Assembly: GCF_051967575.1 (NCBI RefSeq)
Contig: NZ_JBQCJW010000016.1
Location: forward strand, 5,583 to 69,582
DNA from: Solibacillus silvestris_B
GTDB lineage: Bacteria; Bacillota; Bacilli; Bacillales_A; Planococcaceae
Reading direction: 5' to 3'
DNA: 64,000 nt
This document shows, in pieces, positions 8,113 through 16,409 of this stretch. Numbering within the stretch: position 1 is the first letter of the stretch; each line of letters opens with the position of its first letter. The notes beneath the pieces were generated by a model. It was given only the letters and a program-made list of their open reading frames with translations, was not told where the DNA came from and did no database searches. The translations under genes and the position numbers were made by a program.

Positions 8113-8982
8113 ATGCGAAAATTTTTGTATGGCATTATTTTTTGTATTGCTTTGTTTCCGACTACTGCATTTGCGGATGAGCATGAAGTGTATATAGCGC
8201 TTGGTGATTCCTTGGCAGCGGGACAAACTCCATATAGTCAAATTGATGCGGGCTATACCGACTTCATTGCCCTGCAGCTTATGCGCCACGGAAAACTTGC
8301 CCATTTTTCAAAGGAGCTTACTTTTCCGGGCTACCGTGTAGAAAATGTCATTGAATCGGCCAAGTCTGAAAAAGCGACACAGTTATTAAAAGAGGCGACA
8401 CTTATCACGGTTTCTGCCGGGGCTAATAACTTACTGCCGCTTATTGCGCATAATCCGCATAAAGGAACACTTGCTTTCACACAGCTTAATGCGAATTTTG
8501 CATTGAATGAAGTACGCACGAATATTCAGGAGCTTCTTTCATTGATCGATTATAAGGCACCGAAAGCGAAAATATACGTAATGGGCTATTATTTTCCATA
8601 TGTGAGTGTCCATAGAGAGCAACAACTAGGTGCGGCGAATGTTTTACAGATGCTTAATGCCATATTAAAGCAAGAGACAGAGCAAGCAGGGCATGTTTTT
8701 GTCGATGTTTATGAAGCGTTTGATGATAAGCGGGCGGATTATTTAACGAATGTACAAGATGTCCATCCAAACCAGGTCGGCTATCGCATTATGGCAAATG
8801 AAATGTTAAAGCACTATAGCGGAAATGATTCACTCGCATTGGCAAGAGAAGCAATGCCAGCGCCAAGGCCGAAAACATTTGAAGAAATGCTAGAGCTAGC
8901 AGGACAAAATGAAGCGGCGAAAAATGAGTACAATGTCACCGCATTTCATATTACAAATAAACCAAAACCGATATATGTATAA
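8113..8982 (+). CDS. Secreted SGNH/GDSL-type lipase or esterase
   Basis: 289 aa with an N-terminal signal peptide (basic start, hydrophobic core, predicted cut after AFA near residue 21). Block I is LGDSLAAG (nucleophile Ser33), block III GANN supplies the oxyanion Asn, and block V is DVHPNQVGY with the catalytic His. In most family members the acid is three residues before this His (DxxH); here that place is Gln and Asp lies two before, so the acid may be shifted. It ends in a charged tail. Starts 20 bp after the M29 gene with AAGGGTGAG, so probably cotranscribed. Substrate unknown. Confidence 0.83.
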   Translation: MRKFLYGIIFCIALFPTTAFADEHEVYIALGDSLAAGQTPYSQIDAGYTDFIALQLMRHGKLAHFSKELTFPGYRVENVIESAKSEKATQLLKEATLITVSAGANNLLPLIAHNPHKGTLAFTQLNANFALNEVRTNIQELLSLIDYKAPKAKIYVMGYYFPYVSVHREQQLGAANVLQMLNAILKQETEQAGHVFVDVYEAFDDKRADYLTNVQDVHPNQVGYRIMANEMLKHYSGNDSLALAREAMPAPRPKTFEEMLELAGQNEAAKNEYNVTAFHITNKPKPIYV

Positions 8983-8983
8983 A

Positions 8984-9024
8984 AAAAGCATTCCCGCAAG
9001 AGAAAAACTTGGGGAATGCTTTTT
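8984..9024. terminator. Bidirectional terminator between convergent genes
   Basis: Stem AAAAAGCATTCCC/GGGGAATGCTTTTT, giving a U tract on either strand; ends both the esterase and the divergent binding-protein transcript. Confidence 0.88.
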
Positions 9025-9035
9025 CTGATCCTTAA

Positions 9036-10679
9036 TTACTCGCTAATTTTAACTTCGCGTAATTGATAGATGCTGTCAGAACCTACGTTGAAGCCAGAAA
9101 CTTTATCAGATACACCTGTTAATGTGTACGGGTGTAATACGAAAGCCATTGGCGACTCGTCTGAAATAAGTTGCAACGCTTCTTTGTAGATTGCTTCACG
9201 TTTAGCTGAATCCGCTTCACGACGGCCTTGTTCCAATAACTCATCCACTTTATCGCTAGAGTAGAATGAACGGTTACCTGGGTCGCCATGTTGAGAAGAA
9301 TGGAATAATGCGTATAGACCATAGTCCGCATCACCAGTAGGGTTAGACCAGCCTAAAATGAACATGTCATGCTCACCAGCAGCTGTTTTTTCCAAGTATG
9401 AACCGAACTCCATTACTTCGATTTCAGCTGTTACGTTTAATTGTTTTAAAGCTTCTTGTAAAACGATTGCTACGTTTTGACGAGCAGGGTTGTCGTTCGT
9501 CCAAATTGTAGTTTTGAAACCGTCAGCATAACCTGCTTCCGCAAGTAAAGCTTTTGCTTCGTCCATATTGTAAGCCATTGATGTCACATCTTCCGTGTAT
9601 CCGAAAATACCAGGAGCTAATGGTGAAATCGCAGGAATACCGTAACCTTCGTAAATGCCCTCGATTAAAGTCGGGCGATCGATTGCCTTTGAAATCGCTT
9701 GACGTACTTTAGGGTTGTTGAATGGCTCTTTTTGAGTATTGAAGCCAAGATAAGTTAAAGATGAAGAAGCTGTTTCCAATACAGAAGCGCCATCAAACGC
9801 ATTAACGTTTTCAACTTGACCAGGCTCAACTGCGCCGATAATGTGGGCAAAACCTGATTGTAATTCTGCTACACGAGTAGCGCTTTCCGGTACCACTTTG
9901 AATGTTACTGTATCGATATTTGCAGGAGTACCTGCATATTCAGCGAATTTTTCCAATTTGATTTCAGTACCCGGTGTCCAAGAAACGAATTTGAATGGAC
10001 CAGTACCTACTGGGTTTGTTCCGATTACAGAACCAGCTTTAACTGATGAATCGGCTTCCATTGCAGCGTAGTCATCTGCGATAGATTTAGGTGAAATAAT
10101 ACCGCCGCCATTATGTGTTAAGTGAGCAAGCAATGGCGAGAATGGATATTCAGTCACGAATTGAATTGTTGAATCATCGATTACTTTTATATCTGTTACC
10201 ATCTCGAATAAGAAGGCACGCGGAGATGCAACCTCAGGATCCAATAAACGATCGAATGAAGTTTTTACAGCTTCAGCATTGAATGCTTCGCCGTCATGGA
10301 AAGTCACGCCTTGTTTTAACTTGAATTCCCAAGTTAATTCGTCAACTTGTGTCCAAGATTCTGCTAAACCAGGCACTAAGTCGCCGTTAGCATCACGGTT
10401 TACTAAAGTTTCATAAAGGTTAGATTGTACATTTGAAGATGGAACGTCATTTGAACCATGTGGATCCAATGAACTAGCATCTGATAATTCAGCGATAATT
10501 AAGTCACCGCCGCCTGCAGTATTTTCTTCAGCCGTACCAGAATCTGTATTTGTTTCAGTTCCAGTGTCTCCGCTATTTGTAGCTTCATCTGAATCATCCC
10601 CACCAGCACATGCAGCTAACACAAGGGCAAGTGTAAATGTAAGAAGCAGCATCCATAGCGATTTTTTAGAAAATGACAT
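9036..10679 (-). CDS. dppE: Peptide ABC transporter substrate-binding lipoprotein (SBP_bac_5)
   Basis: 547 aa. Lipoprotein signal with lipobox LAAC near residue 23, then a low-complexity Asp/Thr/Ser/Gly linker of about 35 residues, then the family 5 extracellular solute-binding domain (SSLDPHGS at the start, FHDGEAFNAEAVKTS and NPVGTGPFKF motifs). It captures di- or oligopeptides outside the membrane. GGGGGGA precedes the start. It is transcribed away from dppCBDF, which supply the permease and ATPases; the nearest genes make that partnership very likely. Confidence 0.92.
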   Translation of the reverse strand: MSFSKKSLWMLLLTFTLALVLAACAGGDDSDEATNSGDTGTETNTDSGTAEENTAGGGDLIIAELSDASSLDPHGSNDVPSSNVQSNLYETLVNRDANGDLVPGLAESWTQVDELTWEFKLKQGVTFHDGEAFNAEAVKTSFDRLLDPEVASPRAFLFEMVTDIKVIDDSTIQFVTEYPFSPLLAHLTHNGGGIISPKSIADDYAAMEADSSVKAGSVIGTNPVGTGPFKFVSWTPGTEIKLEKFAEYAGTPANIDTVTFKVVPESATRVAELQSGFAHIIGAVEPGQVENVNAFDGASVLETASSSLTYLGFNTQKEPFNNPKVRQAISKAIDRPTLIEGIYEGYGIPAISPLAPGIFGYTEDVTSMAYNMDEAKALLAEAGYADGFKTTIWTNDNPARQNVAIVLQEALKQLNVTAEIEVMEFGSYLEKTAAGEHDMFILGWSNPTGDADYGLYALFHSSQHGDPGNRSFYSSDKVDELLEQGRREADSAKREAIYKEALQLISDESPMAFVLHPYTLTGVSDKVSGFNVGSDSIYQLREVKISE

Positions 10680-10840
10680 GATGGAAGTCCCCCCATTTAT
10701 TATTATTGTAGAATATTACATAAATGTAAATTCTCTAAATAGAATAGCACAACTAATTACTGGTCATCAATATATAAAAAGATAAAAAGTATTTTAAGTA
10801 GAAAAAGTATGCGTTAGATAGTATATTATAATAGTGTTGC

Positions 10841-10855
10841 TAAATTCAGAAAATT
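10841..10855. promoter_or_regulatory. Possible CodY box between the binding protein and dppCBDF
   Basis: TAAATTCAGAAAATT matches the CodY consensus AATTTTCWGAAAATT at 12 of 15 positions. The rest of the ~400-bp divergent intergenic region is AT-rich with no gene. Confidence 0.4.
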
Positions 10856-10985
10856 AAAGAATTACTTATCCCTGTAAGTGTTAAGCATAATTTACTACAA
10901 AATAGTATACTATGTTAATATAATCAAATTGTTAAAAAATATAAAAATAACAAAATATTCCGAATTTTAACAAAACATTATTATG

Positions 10986-11015
10986 TTGAAATGTGTCCTT
11001 TTTCCTCTATATACT
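10986..11015 (+). promoter_or_regulatory. Candidate SigA promoter of dppCBDF
   Basis: TTGAAA, 18-bp spacer, TATACT, about 60 bp before the TTG start of dppC. Confidence 0.5.
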
Positions 11016-11076
11016 ATTGTCTATACAAATTTTATAGAGTACTAGAAGGAATTAAAAATTGAAAGGGTGATTTATA

Positions 11077-11973
11077 TTGAATACGGCACAAACAGAGAAA
11101 AATCCTTCTACTATGAAAAAAAGTAATCCACGTGCAGAAGCTTTCAAAACGTTTATGAAGCGTTTACTGAAAAACAAAGCGGCTGTAGTTGGTGGACTAG
11201 TTATACTTTTTATCATTTTAGTAGGTATAGTTGGACCGTTTTTAGTGAAAACGGATCCAAACGCTCAGAACATTTTAAACAAGCTTCAGCCACCTTCAAA
11301 AGAGCATTGGTTTGGCACAGATAACTTCGGGCGTGATATTTTTTCACGTATTGTCAATGGAACAAAGCTGACGTTAACGGTAGGATTTTTATCAGTATTC
11401 ATCGGGGGTGTCATCGGGGTAATTTTAGGGATTGTAGCAGGTTACTATGGCGGCGCTATTGATACGATCACAATGCGCCTGATGGATATTCTACTAGCAT
11501 TCCCCGGTATTTTATTAGCTCTTGCTATTGTTTCGGTATTAGGCGGCAGCTTAATAAACGTAATCATTGCGGTTGGTATATTCTCGATTCCTGCATTTGC
11601 CCGTATTGTGCGCGGTTCGACCTTGCAAGTGAAAAAGCTTGAGTATATTGATGCAGTGAGGGCACTCGGGGCATCGGATACACGGATTATTTTTAAACAT
11701 ATTTTACCGAATATTTTGTCACCAATAATCGTTCAGGCAACGATGCGTGTCGCAACAGCGATTTTAACAGCATCAGGCCTTGCATTCCTAGGTTTAGGCG
11801 CTCAGCCGCCAGCAGCGGAATGGGGAGCAATGTTAAGTGATGGTCGTACGTATATGCATAATGCCGGTCATATGGTATTGATTCCTGGGATGATGATAGT
11901 TGTTGTTGTATTGGCATTTAATATTTTCGGTGATGGATTACGTGATGCACTTGATCCGAAGATGAAACAATAG
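11077..11973 (+). CDS. dppC: Dipeptide/oligopeptide ABC transporter permease DppC
   Basis: 298 aa. N-terminal cytoplasmic stretch, membrane segment at ~35-55 (AAVVGGLVILFIILVG), the OppC signature HWFGTDNFGRDIFSR, then five further membrane segments and the EAA-type loop with DAVRALGASD and KHILPN. The start is TTG, supported by AAAGGGTGA six bases upstream; no ATG with a ribosome binding site exists in frame near it. First gene of a four-gene operon C-B-D-F. Confidence 0.9.
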   Translation: MNTAQTEKNPSTMKKSNPRAEAFKTFMKRLLKNKAAVVGGLVILFIILVGIVGPFLVKTDPNAQNILNKLQPPSKEHWFGTDNFGRDIFSRIVNGTKLTLTVGFLSVFIGGVIGVILGIVAGYYGGAIDTITMRLMDILLAFPGILLALAIVSVLGGSLINVIIAVGIFSIPAFARIVRGSTLQVKKLEYIDAVRALGASDTRIIFKHILPNILSPIIVQATMRVATAILTASGLAFLGLGAQPPAAEWGAMLSDGRTYMHNAGHMVLIPGMMIVVVVLAFNIFGDGLRDALDPKMKQ

Positions 11974-11988
11974 GAGGTGGAACAGTAA

Positions 11989-12942
11989 ATGACTAAATAT
12001 ATTATTCGTCGTTTATTACAAACGATTCCCGTATTGTTTGGGGTTTCAATTTTAGTATTTTCATTGATGTTCCTAATTCCTGGTGACCCTGCACAAGTAA
12101 TGGCAGGGGAAGGTGCATCTGAGCAAACAGTAGAAAACTTGCGTGAAAAATTAGGTTTGAATGACCCGGCATATGTGCAGTATGGTCGATTTTTAAGCAA
12201 TGCCCTGCAAGGTGATTTAGGAAACTCAATTCGTAGTGGTCGTCCTGTAATGGATGAAATTCAGGCTCGTTTTTGGATTACCGTGGAAGTAGCTGTTTAT
12301 GCAACGATATTAGCGGTATTTATTGGTTTAATTGCTGGGATTATTTCTGCAGTACGTCATTATACGCTTACAGATGTATCGATTATGATTGTCGCGCTGT
12401 TCGGACTGTCGATGCCAAACTTCTGGCTAGGCTTACTGTTAATTCAATGGTTTGCATTGGGCAATCTGCCATTCGGCTGGGAATTGCCGGAATTTTTAAA
12501 AATGCGCCCATCCGGTTGGGGTGACTCGTGGCGCCAAATTATTTTGCCCGTCCTTACACTAGGTACTGGGGGAGCCGCGATCATTGCACGTATGACACGT
12601 TCATCAATGCTTGAAGTCATCGGTCAGGATTACATCCGTACTGCCCGGGCAAAAGGCGTATCAGAGCGCATCGTTATTTATCGACACGCACTAAAAAACG
12701 CGCTTATTCCAGTAGTGACGGTTATCGGTTTGGAATTTGGCGGTTTCTTAGGCGGTGCAGTATTAACGGAAACAATTTTCGCCATTAATGGTATGGGTCG
12801 ACTGACAATTGACGCGATCAGGCAACGGGACTTCCCTATTGTACAAGGGACTGTACTAGTTATTTCACTATTATTCGTAATTGTAAACCTACTTGTTGAT
12901 ATTTCTTACAAGTTCTTGAATAAACGAATTGACTTGAACTAA
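11989..12942 (+). CDS. dppB: Dipeptide/oligopeptide ABC transporter permease DppB
   Basis: 317 aa inner-membrane permease of the BPD_transp_1 family: first membrane segment at ~10-30 (LLQTIPVLFGVSILVFSL), PGDPAQVMAGE loop, and EAA loop YIRTARAKGVSERIVIYRHALKN-like region in the C-terminal half. Pairs with DppC to form the channel. AGGAGGTGG precedes the ATG and it begins 15 bp after dppC. Confidence 0.92.
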   Translation: MTKYIIRRLLQTIPVLFGVSILVFSLMFLIPGDPAQVMAGEGASEQTVENLREKLGLNDPAYVQYGRFLSNALQGDLGNSIRSGRPVMDEIQARFWITVEVAVYATILAVFIGLIAGIISAVRHYTLTDVSIMIVALFGLSMPNFWLGLLLIQWFALGNLPFGWELPEFLKMRPSGWGDSWRQIILPVLTLGTGGAAIIARMTRSSMLEVIGQDYIRTARAKGVSERIVIYRHALKNALIPVVTVIGLEFGGFLGGAVLTETIFAINGMGRLTIDAIRQRDFPIVQGTVLVISLLFVIVNLLVDISYKFLNKRIDLN

Positions 12943-12963
12943 AAACGAAAAGAGGTGTGGCAA

Positions 12964-14001
12964 ATGAATGAAATGGAAAATATTTTAGTCGTAAACGATT
13001 TACAAACATCATTCGGTACGGATGCTGGAGAAGTGCGTGCAGTGGATGGTGTTAGCTTTACCGTTCCAAAAGGAAAAACAATTGGAATCGTAGGGGAGTC
13101 AGGGTCAGGGAAAAGCATTACATCGCTTTCTATTTTACGTTTATTAGCATCAAATGGTAAAACAAAAGGCGGTGAAATCCTTTTTAAAGGGAAAGATTTG
13201 TTGAAGCTGTCCGACAAGGCGATGCGCGATATTCGAGGAAATCAAATTTCGATGATTTTCCAAGAGCCAATGACATCTCTGAATCCGGTTTATACGGTTG
13301 GACAACAAATTAGCGAAACGATAAAAATCCATAAGAAATTAGGAAAAAAAGAAGCAATGGAGCAATCGGTGGAAATGCTGAAGCTTGTAGGAATTCCTTC
13401 ACCTGAAAAGCGCGTAAAGCAATATCCGCACGAACTTTCCGGAGGGATGCGCCAGCGTGTTATGATCGCCATGGCATTAGCTTGCGACCCTGAAATTTTA
13501 ATCGCCGATGAGCCGACAACAGCGCTGGATGTTACAATACAAGCGCAAATTTTGGAGCTTATTAAAGATTTGCAAAATCGTTTAGGCATGTCTGTTATTA
13601 TGATTACACATGATCTTGGCGTTGTAGCCGAAACATGCGATTATGTTGCTGTAATGTATGCAGGTCAAGTTGTGGAATACTCGGATGTGCGTTCATTATT
13701 CAAGCAGCCTAAGCATCCATATACGTTAGGGCTGTTAAATTCATTGCCGCGTCATGATGTGGATCAAGACCGCTTAATTCCTATTAAAGGAATGGTGCCA
13801 AGCCCGCATGAAATGCCTGTAGGCTGCCGCTTTGCTCCGCGTTGCCCGGTTGCGACAGAGCTTTGTCATCAAAAACAGCCGGAATTGCTTAATACAGGCG
13901 GCGATCGTTCAGAGCAAATTCGTTGCTGGATGTACTCGGATGAATGGGATGGAGAATCGGAGGTGACGCTATATGGCGAAAAAAGAACTGTTAAAGGTTG
14001 A
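12964..14001 (+). CDS. dppD: Peptide ABC transporter ATPase DppD
   Basis: 345 aa. Walker A GESGSGKS, Q-loop QEPMTSLNP, signature LSGGMRQRV, Walker B LIADEPTTALDVT, then the C-terminal oligopeptide-transport extension with Cys-rich motif CRFAPRCPVATELC that can carry an iron-sulfur cluster in this family. ATG 12964 is chosen because an upstream in-frame GTG (12955) lies inside the GAGGTG ribosome binding site. The 3' end overlaps dppF by 29 bp. Confidence 0.93.
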   Translation: MNEMENILVVNDLQTSFGTDAGEVRAVDGVSFTVPKGKTIGIVGESGSGKSITSLSILRLLASNGKTKGGEILFKGKDLLKLSDKAMRDIRGNQISMIFQEPMTSLNPVYTVGQQISETIKIHKKLGKKEAMEQSVEMLKLVGIPSPEKRVKQYPHELSGGMRQRVMIAMALACDPEILIADEPTTALDVTIQAQILELIKDLQNRLGMSVIMITHDLGVVAETCDYVAVMYAGQVVEYSDVRSLFKQPKHPYTLGLLNSLPRHDVDQDRLIPIKGMVPSPHEMPVGCRFAPRCPVATELCHQKQPELLNTGGDRSEQIRCWMYSDEWDGESEVTLYGEKRTVKG

Positions 14002-14986
14002 GGGACTAAAACAGTATTTCCCGATTAAAGGTGGTTTTTTAGGCCGTACCGTCAACCACGTAAAGGCAGTAGATGATATTTCATTTACAATTTATGAAGG
14101 TGAAACAGTAAGTATTGTAGGAGAGTCTGGCTGCGGGAAATCTACGACAGGTCGGGCAATTTTACGATTGGAGGAGCCTACGGAAGGTTCTGTTGTTTTC
14201 CAGGGTACTGATATTACAAAGATTTCCAAAGGTGAAATGCGTAAATTCCGTAAAGACTTACAAATCATTTTCCAAGATCCATATGCATCGATCAATCCGC
14301 GTCAAACAGTAGCAAGTGTATTGAACGAAGCGATGCATATTCAAAATGTACTGCCGCCAGAACAGCGCCGTGCCCGCATCGAGCAATTGCTTGAAACAGT
14401 GGGATTACGACAATATCAAGCAGACCGCTATCCGCACGAGTTCTCAGGTGGCCAGCGTCAACGCATCGGTATTGCGCGTGCTTTGTCGGTAGATCCGAAA
14501 TTGATAATTTGCGATGAGGCGGTATCCGCGCTCGATGTATCGATTCAAGCGCAAGTGCTGAACTTATTGGAAGAATTGCAAAACGAATATGGATTGACAT
14601 ATTTATTCATTTCACATGATTTAGGTGTAGTACGACATATATCAGACCGAATTATTGTAATGTACTTAGGGAAAATTGTGGAAATTGCGGATAAGATAAG
14701 CTTATTTGAAAATCCTCAACATCCATATACAAAAGCATTATTATCGGCAATCCCGGTTCCCGATCCGGATGCGGTGAAAAATCGTATCGTATTAAAAGGT
14801 GATGTACCTTCGCCGATTGATCCGCCGGCAGGTTGCCGCTTCCATACGCGCTGTCCATTTGCGACAGATAAATGCCGCACAGAAGAGCCGGCTTTGCGTA
14901 CATCCAATTTAATGAAAGATACACATGAAGCTGCTTGCCACTATATGGAAGAAATTTCAGCAGGAACAATGCCAGCAAAGCAATAG
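13973..14986 (+). CDS. dppF: Peptide ABC transporter ATPase DppF
   Basis: 337 aa. Walker A GESGCGKST, Q-loop FQDPYASINPRQT, signature FSGGQRQRIGIARAL, Walker B ICDEAVSALDVSIQ, His switch FISHDLGVVRH, and the C-terminal CRFHTRCPFATDKC motif. Works with DppD as heterodimeric motor. The ribosome binding site (GGAGGTGA) and start lie within the end of dppD, so translation is coupled. The gene ends at a perfect 30-bp palindromic terminator. Confidence 0.93.
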   Translation: MAKKELLKVEGLKQYFPIKGGFLGRTVNHVKAVDDISFTIYEGETVSIVGESGCGKSTTGRAILRLEEPTEGSVVFQGTDITKISKGEMRKFRKDLQIIFQDPYASINPRQTVASVLNEAMHIQNVLPPEQRRARIEQLLETVGLRQYQADRYPHEFSGGQRQRIGIARALSVDPKLIICDEAVSALDVSIQAQVLNLLEELQNEYGLTYLFISHDLGVVRHISDRIIVMYLGKIVEIADKISLFENPQHPYTKALLSAIPVPDPDAVKNRIVLKGDVPSPIDPPAGCRFHTRCPFATDKCRTEEPALRTSNLMKDTHEAACHYMEEISAGTMPAKQ

Positions 14987-14997
14987 CCGACAAATAG

Positions 14998-15034
14998 CCA
15001 CAGTGTACGAATATTCGTACACTGTGGTTTTTAT
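14998..15034 (+). terminator. Terminator of dppCBDF
   Basis: A perfect 30-bp palindrome (arms CCACAGTGTACGAAT and its complement) followed by TTTTTAT. Confidence 0.9.
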
Positions 15035-15128
15035 ATTATTCATTCAGTAAAAGTTATATATGAAGAAAGTGTAGAGGTAGTCGCAGAATAACCGCCCCTC
15101 TATCTGGTTGAGTGAAGATAAAGCCCCC

Positions 15129-15200
15129 GGCGGATGTTACGGATTCGGTAAGCAGCGCAAAGCCGTAACCGAACGCAATTACGTCGAGACGTAATTGATT
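15129..15200 (+). repeat. Dispersed repeat element with terminal hairpin, copy 1
   Basis: GGCGGATGTTAC, then an imperfect stem TTCGGT/ACCGAA, then the perfect inverted repeat CAATTACGTC-GA-GACGTAATTG. The last 25 bases match 22 of 25 with the inverse strand at 31404-31428. Lies in the 209-bp gap between the dpp terminator and sbcD. Together with TAGAGG/CCTCTA just upstream the region could fold into three hairpins. Confidence 0.6.
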
Positions 15201-15243
15201 TTATCATGTACACTTATAAGTAATGAGACAGGAGGCGGTATTC

Positions 15244-16407
15244 ATGAAAATTTTTCATACAGCAGATTGGCATTTAGGAAAGCTTGTACAAGGTGTGTCA
15301 ATGACGGCAGATCAGCAATACGTACTTGAACAGTTCATCGAAGAAATAAAAAAAGAAAAGCCGGATGTTGTTATTATTGCTGGGGATCTGTATGATCGTT
15401 CCGTGCCACCGACAGATGCAATTCAGCTTTTGAACAAAACGCTTAAACAAATTTTAATCGATGGAAAAACGCCAATTTTAGCGATAGCTGGAAATCATGA
15501 TAGCGCGACACGTTTAAATTTTGGCAGTGACTTGATGAAGGCAAGCGGATTACACATTATCGGTCACTTAGAAAAAAATATAGAGCCTGTTATTATGAGG
15601 GACGAGCATGGAGAAGTCTATTTTTATTTAGTACCATTTGCGGAGCCTTCCATTGTACGGGCAGTTTTTGAAGATGACTCGATTACGACACATGAAGGCG
15701 CCATGGAGAAAATCATTGATGAAATAAAACGGAAGCTCGATCCGAAGAAGCGCAATGTCATCGTCGCACATGCCTTTATAACGAAGGATGGGATGCCGGA
15801 GCTAAATACGAGCGATTCAGAACGTAAATTAACAATTGGGGGTACGGAATGTATAAATTCGGCATTGTTTGAGCCGTTTTGCTATACTGCGCTAGGACAT
15901 TTACACCAAGCGCATTTTGTGGCAAACGAAAAAATCCAATATGCCGGCTCACCGCTGAAATATTCGGAGTCTGAAGTGACACATAAGAAAGGATATTTGC
16001 TTGTAAATTTACAAGGGGACGGAACTGCAACTGTGGAAAAAAAATTGTTCACACCGATACGGGATATGCGCATTGTGGCAGGAATGCTCGATGAAATTTT
16101 GCAGCACGCAAAAAGTGACGATTATGTATTCGTAAAGCTGCAAGACGAGCATTTTGTAAAAGGTGCGGCAGAGCTCGTGCGTACCGTGTATCCGAATGCT
16201 TTACACATAGAACGAACAGTTGTTTATGCACAAATGGAGCACGAAGCGACAACGATGAAACGTGTGCAAATGAATGATTTAGAGTTGTTTGAGCTGTTTC
16301 ATGCTGAAATGACGGGCAAAACGTTAAGTGAAGAAACGAAAGCGATTTATGCTGAGGTGCTCCAGCAATTAATCGACACTGAACGTGAAATGCAGGAGGT
16401 GCTGTAA
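15244..16407 (+). CDS. sbcD: Exonuclease subunit SbcD (Mre11-type)
   Basis: 387 aa. Metallophosphoesterase motifs in order: HTADWHLGK, IAGDLYDR, AGNHDS, VAHAF and GHLHQAH, which bind the two Mn ions. With SbcC it forms the nuclease that cuts DNA hairpins and processes ends. ATG 15244 has ACAGGAGGCGG at ideal spacing; an ATG 21 bp upstream lacks one. The stop lies 2 bp before sbcC. Confidence 0.95.
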   Translation: MKIFHTADWHLGKLVQGVSMTADQQYVLEQFIEEIKKEKPDVVIIAGDLYDRSVPPTDAIQLLNKTLKQILIDGKTPILAIAGNHDSATRLNFGSDLMKASGLHIIGHLEKNIEPVIMRDEHGEVYFYLVPFAEPSIVRAVFEDDSITTHEGAMEKIIDEIKRKLDPKKRNVIVAHAFITKDGMPELNTSDSERKLTIGGTECINSALFEPFCYTALGHLHQAHFVANEKIQYAGSPLKYSESEVTHKKGYLLVNLQGDGTATVEKKLFTPIRDMRIVAGMLDEILQHAKSDDYVFVKLQDEHFVKGAAELVRTVYPNALHIERTVVYAQMEHEATTMKRVQMNDLELFELFHAEMTGKTLSEETKAIYAEVLQQLIDTEREMQEVL

Positions 16408-16409
16408 CG

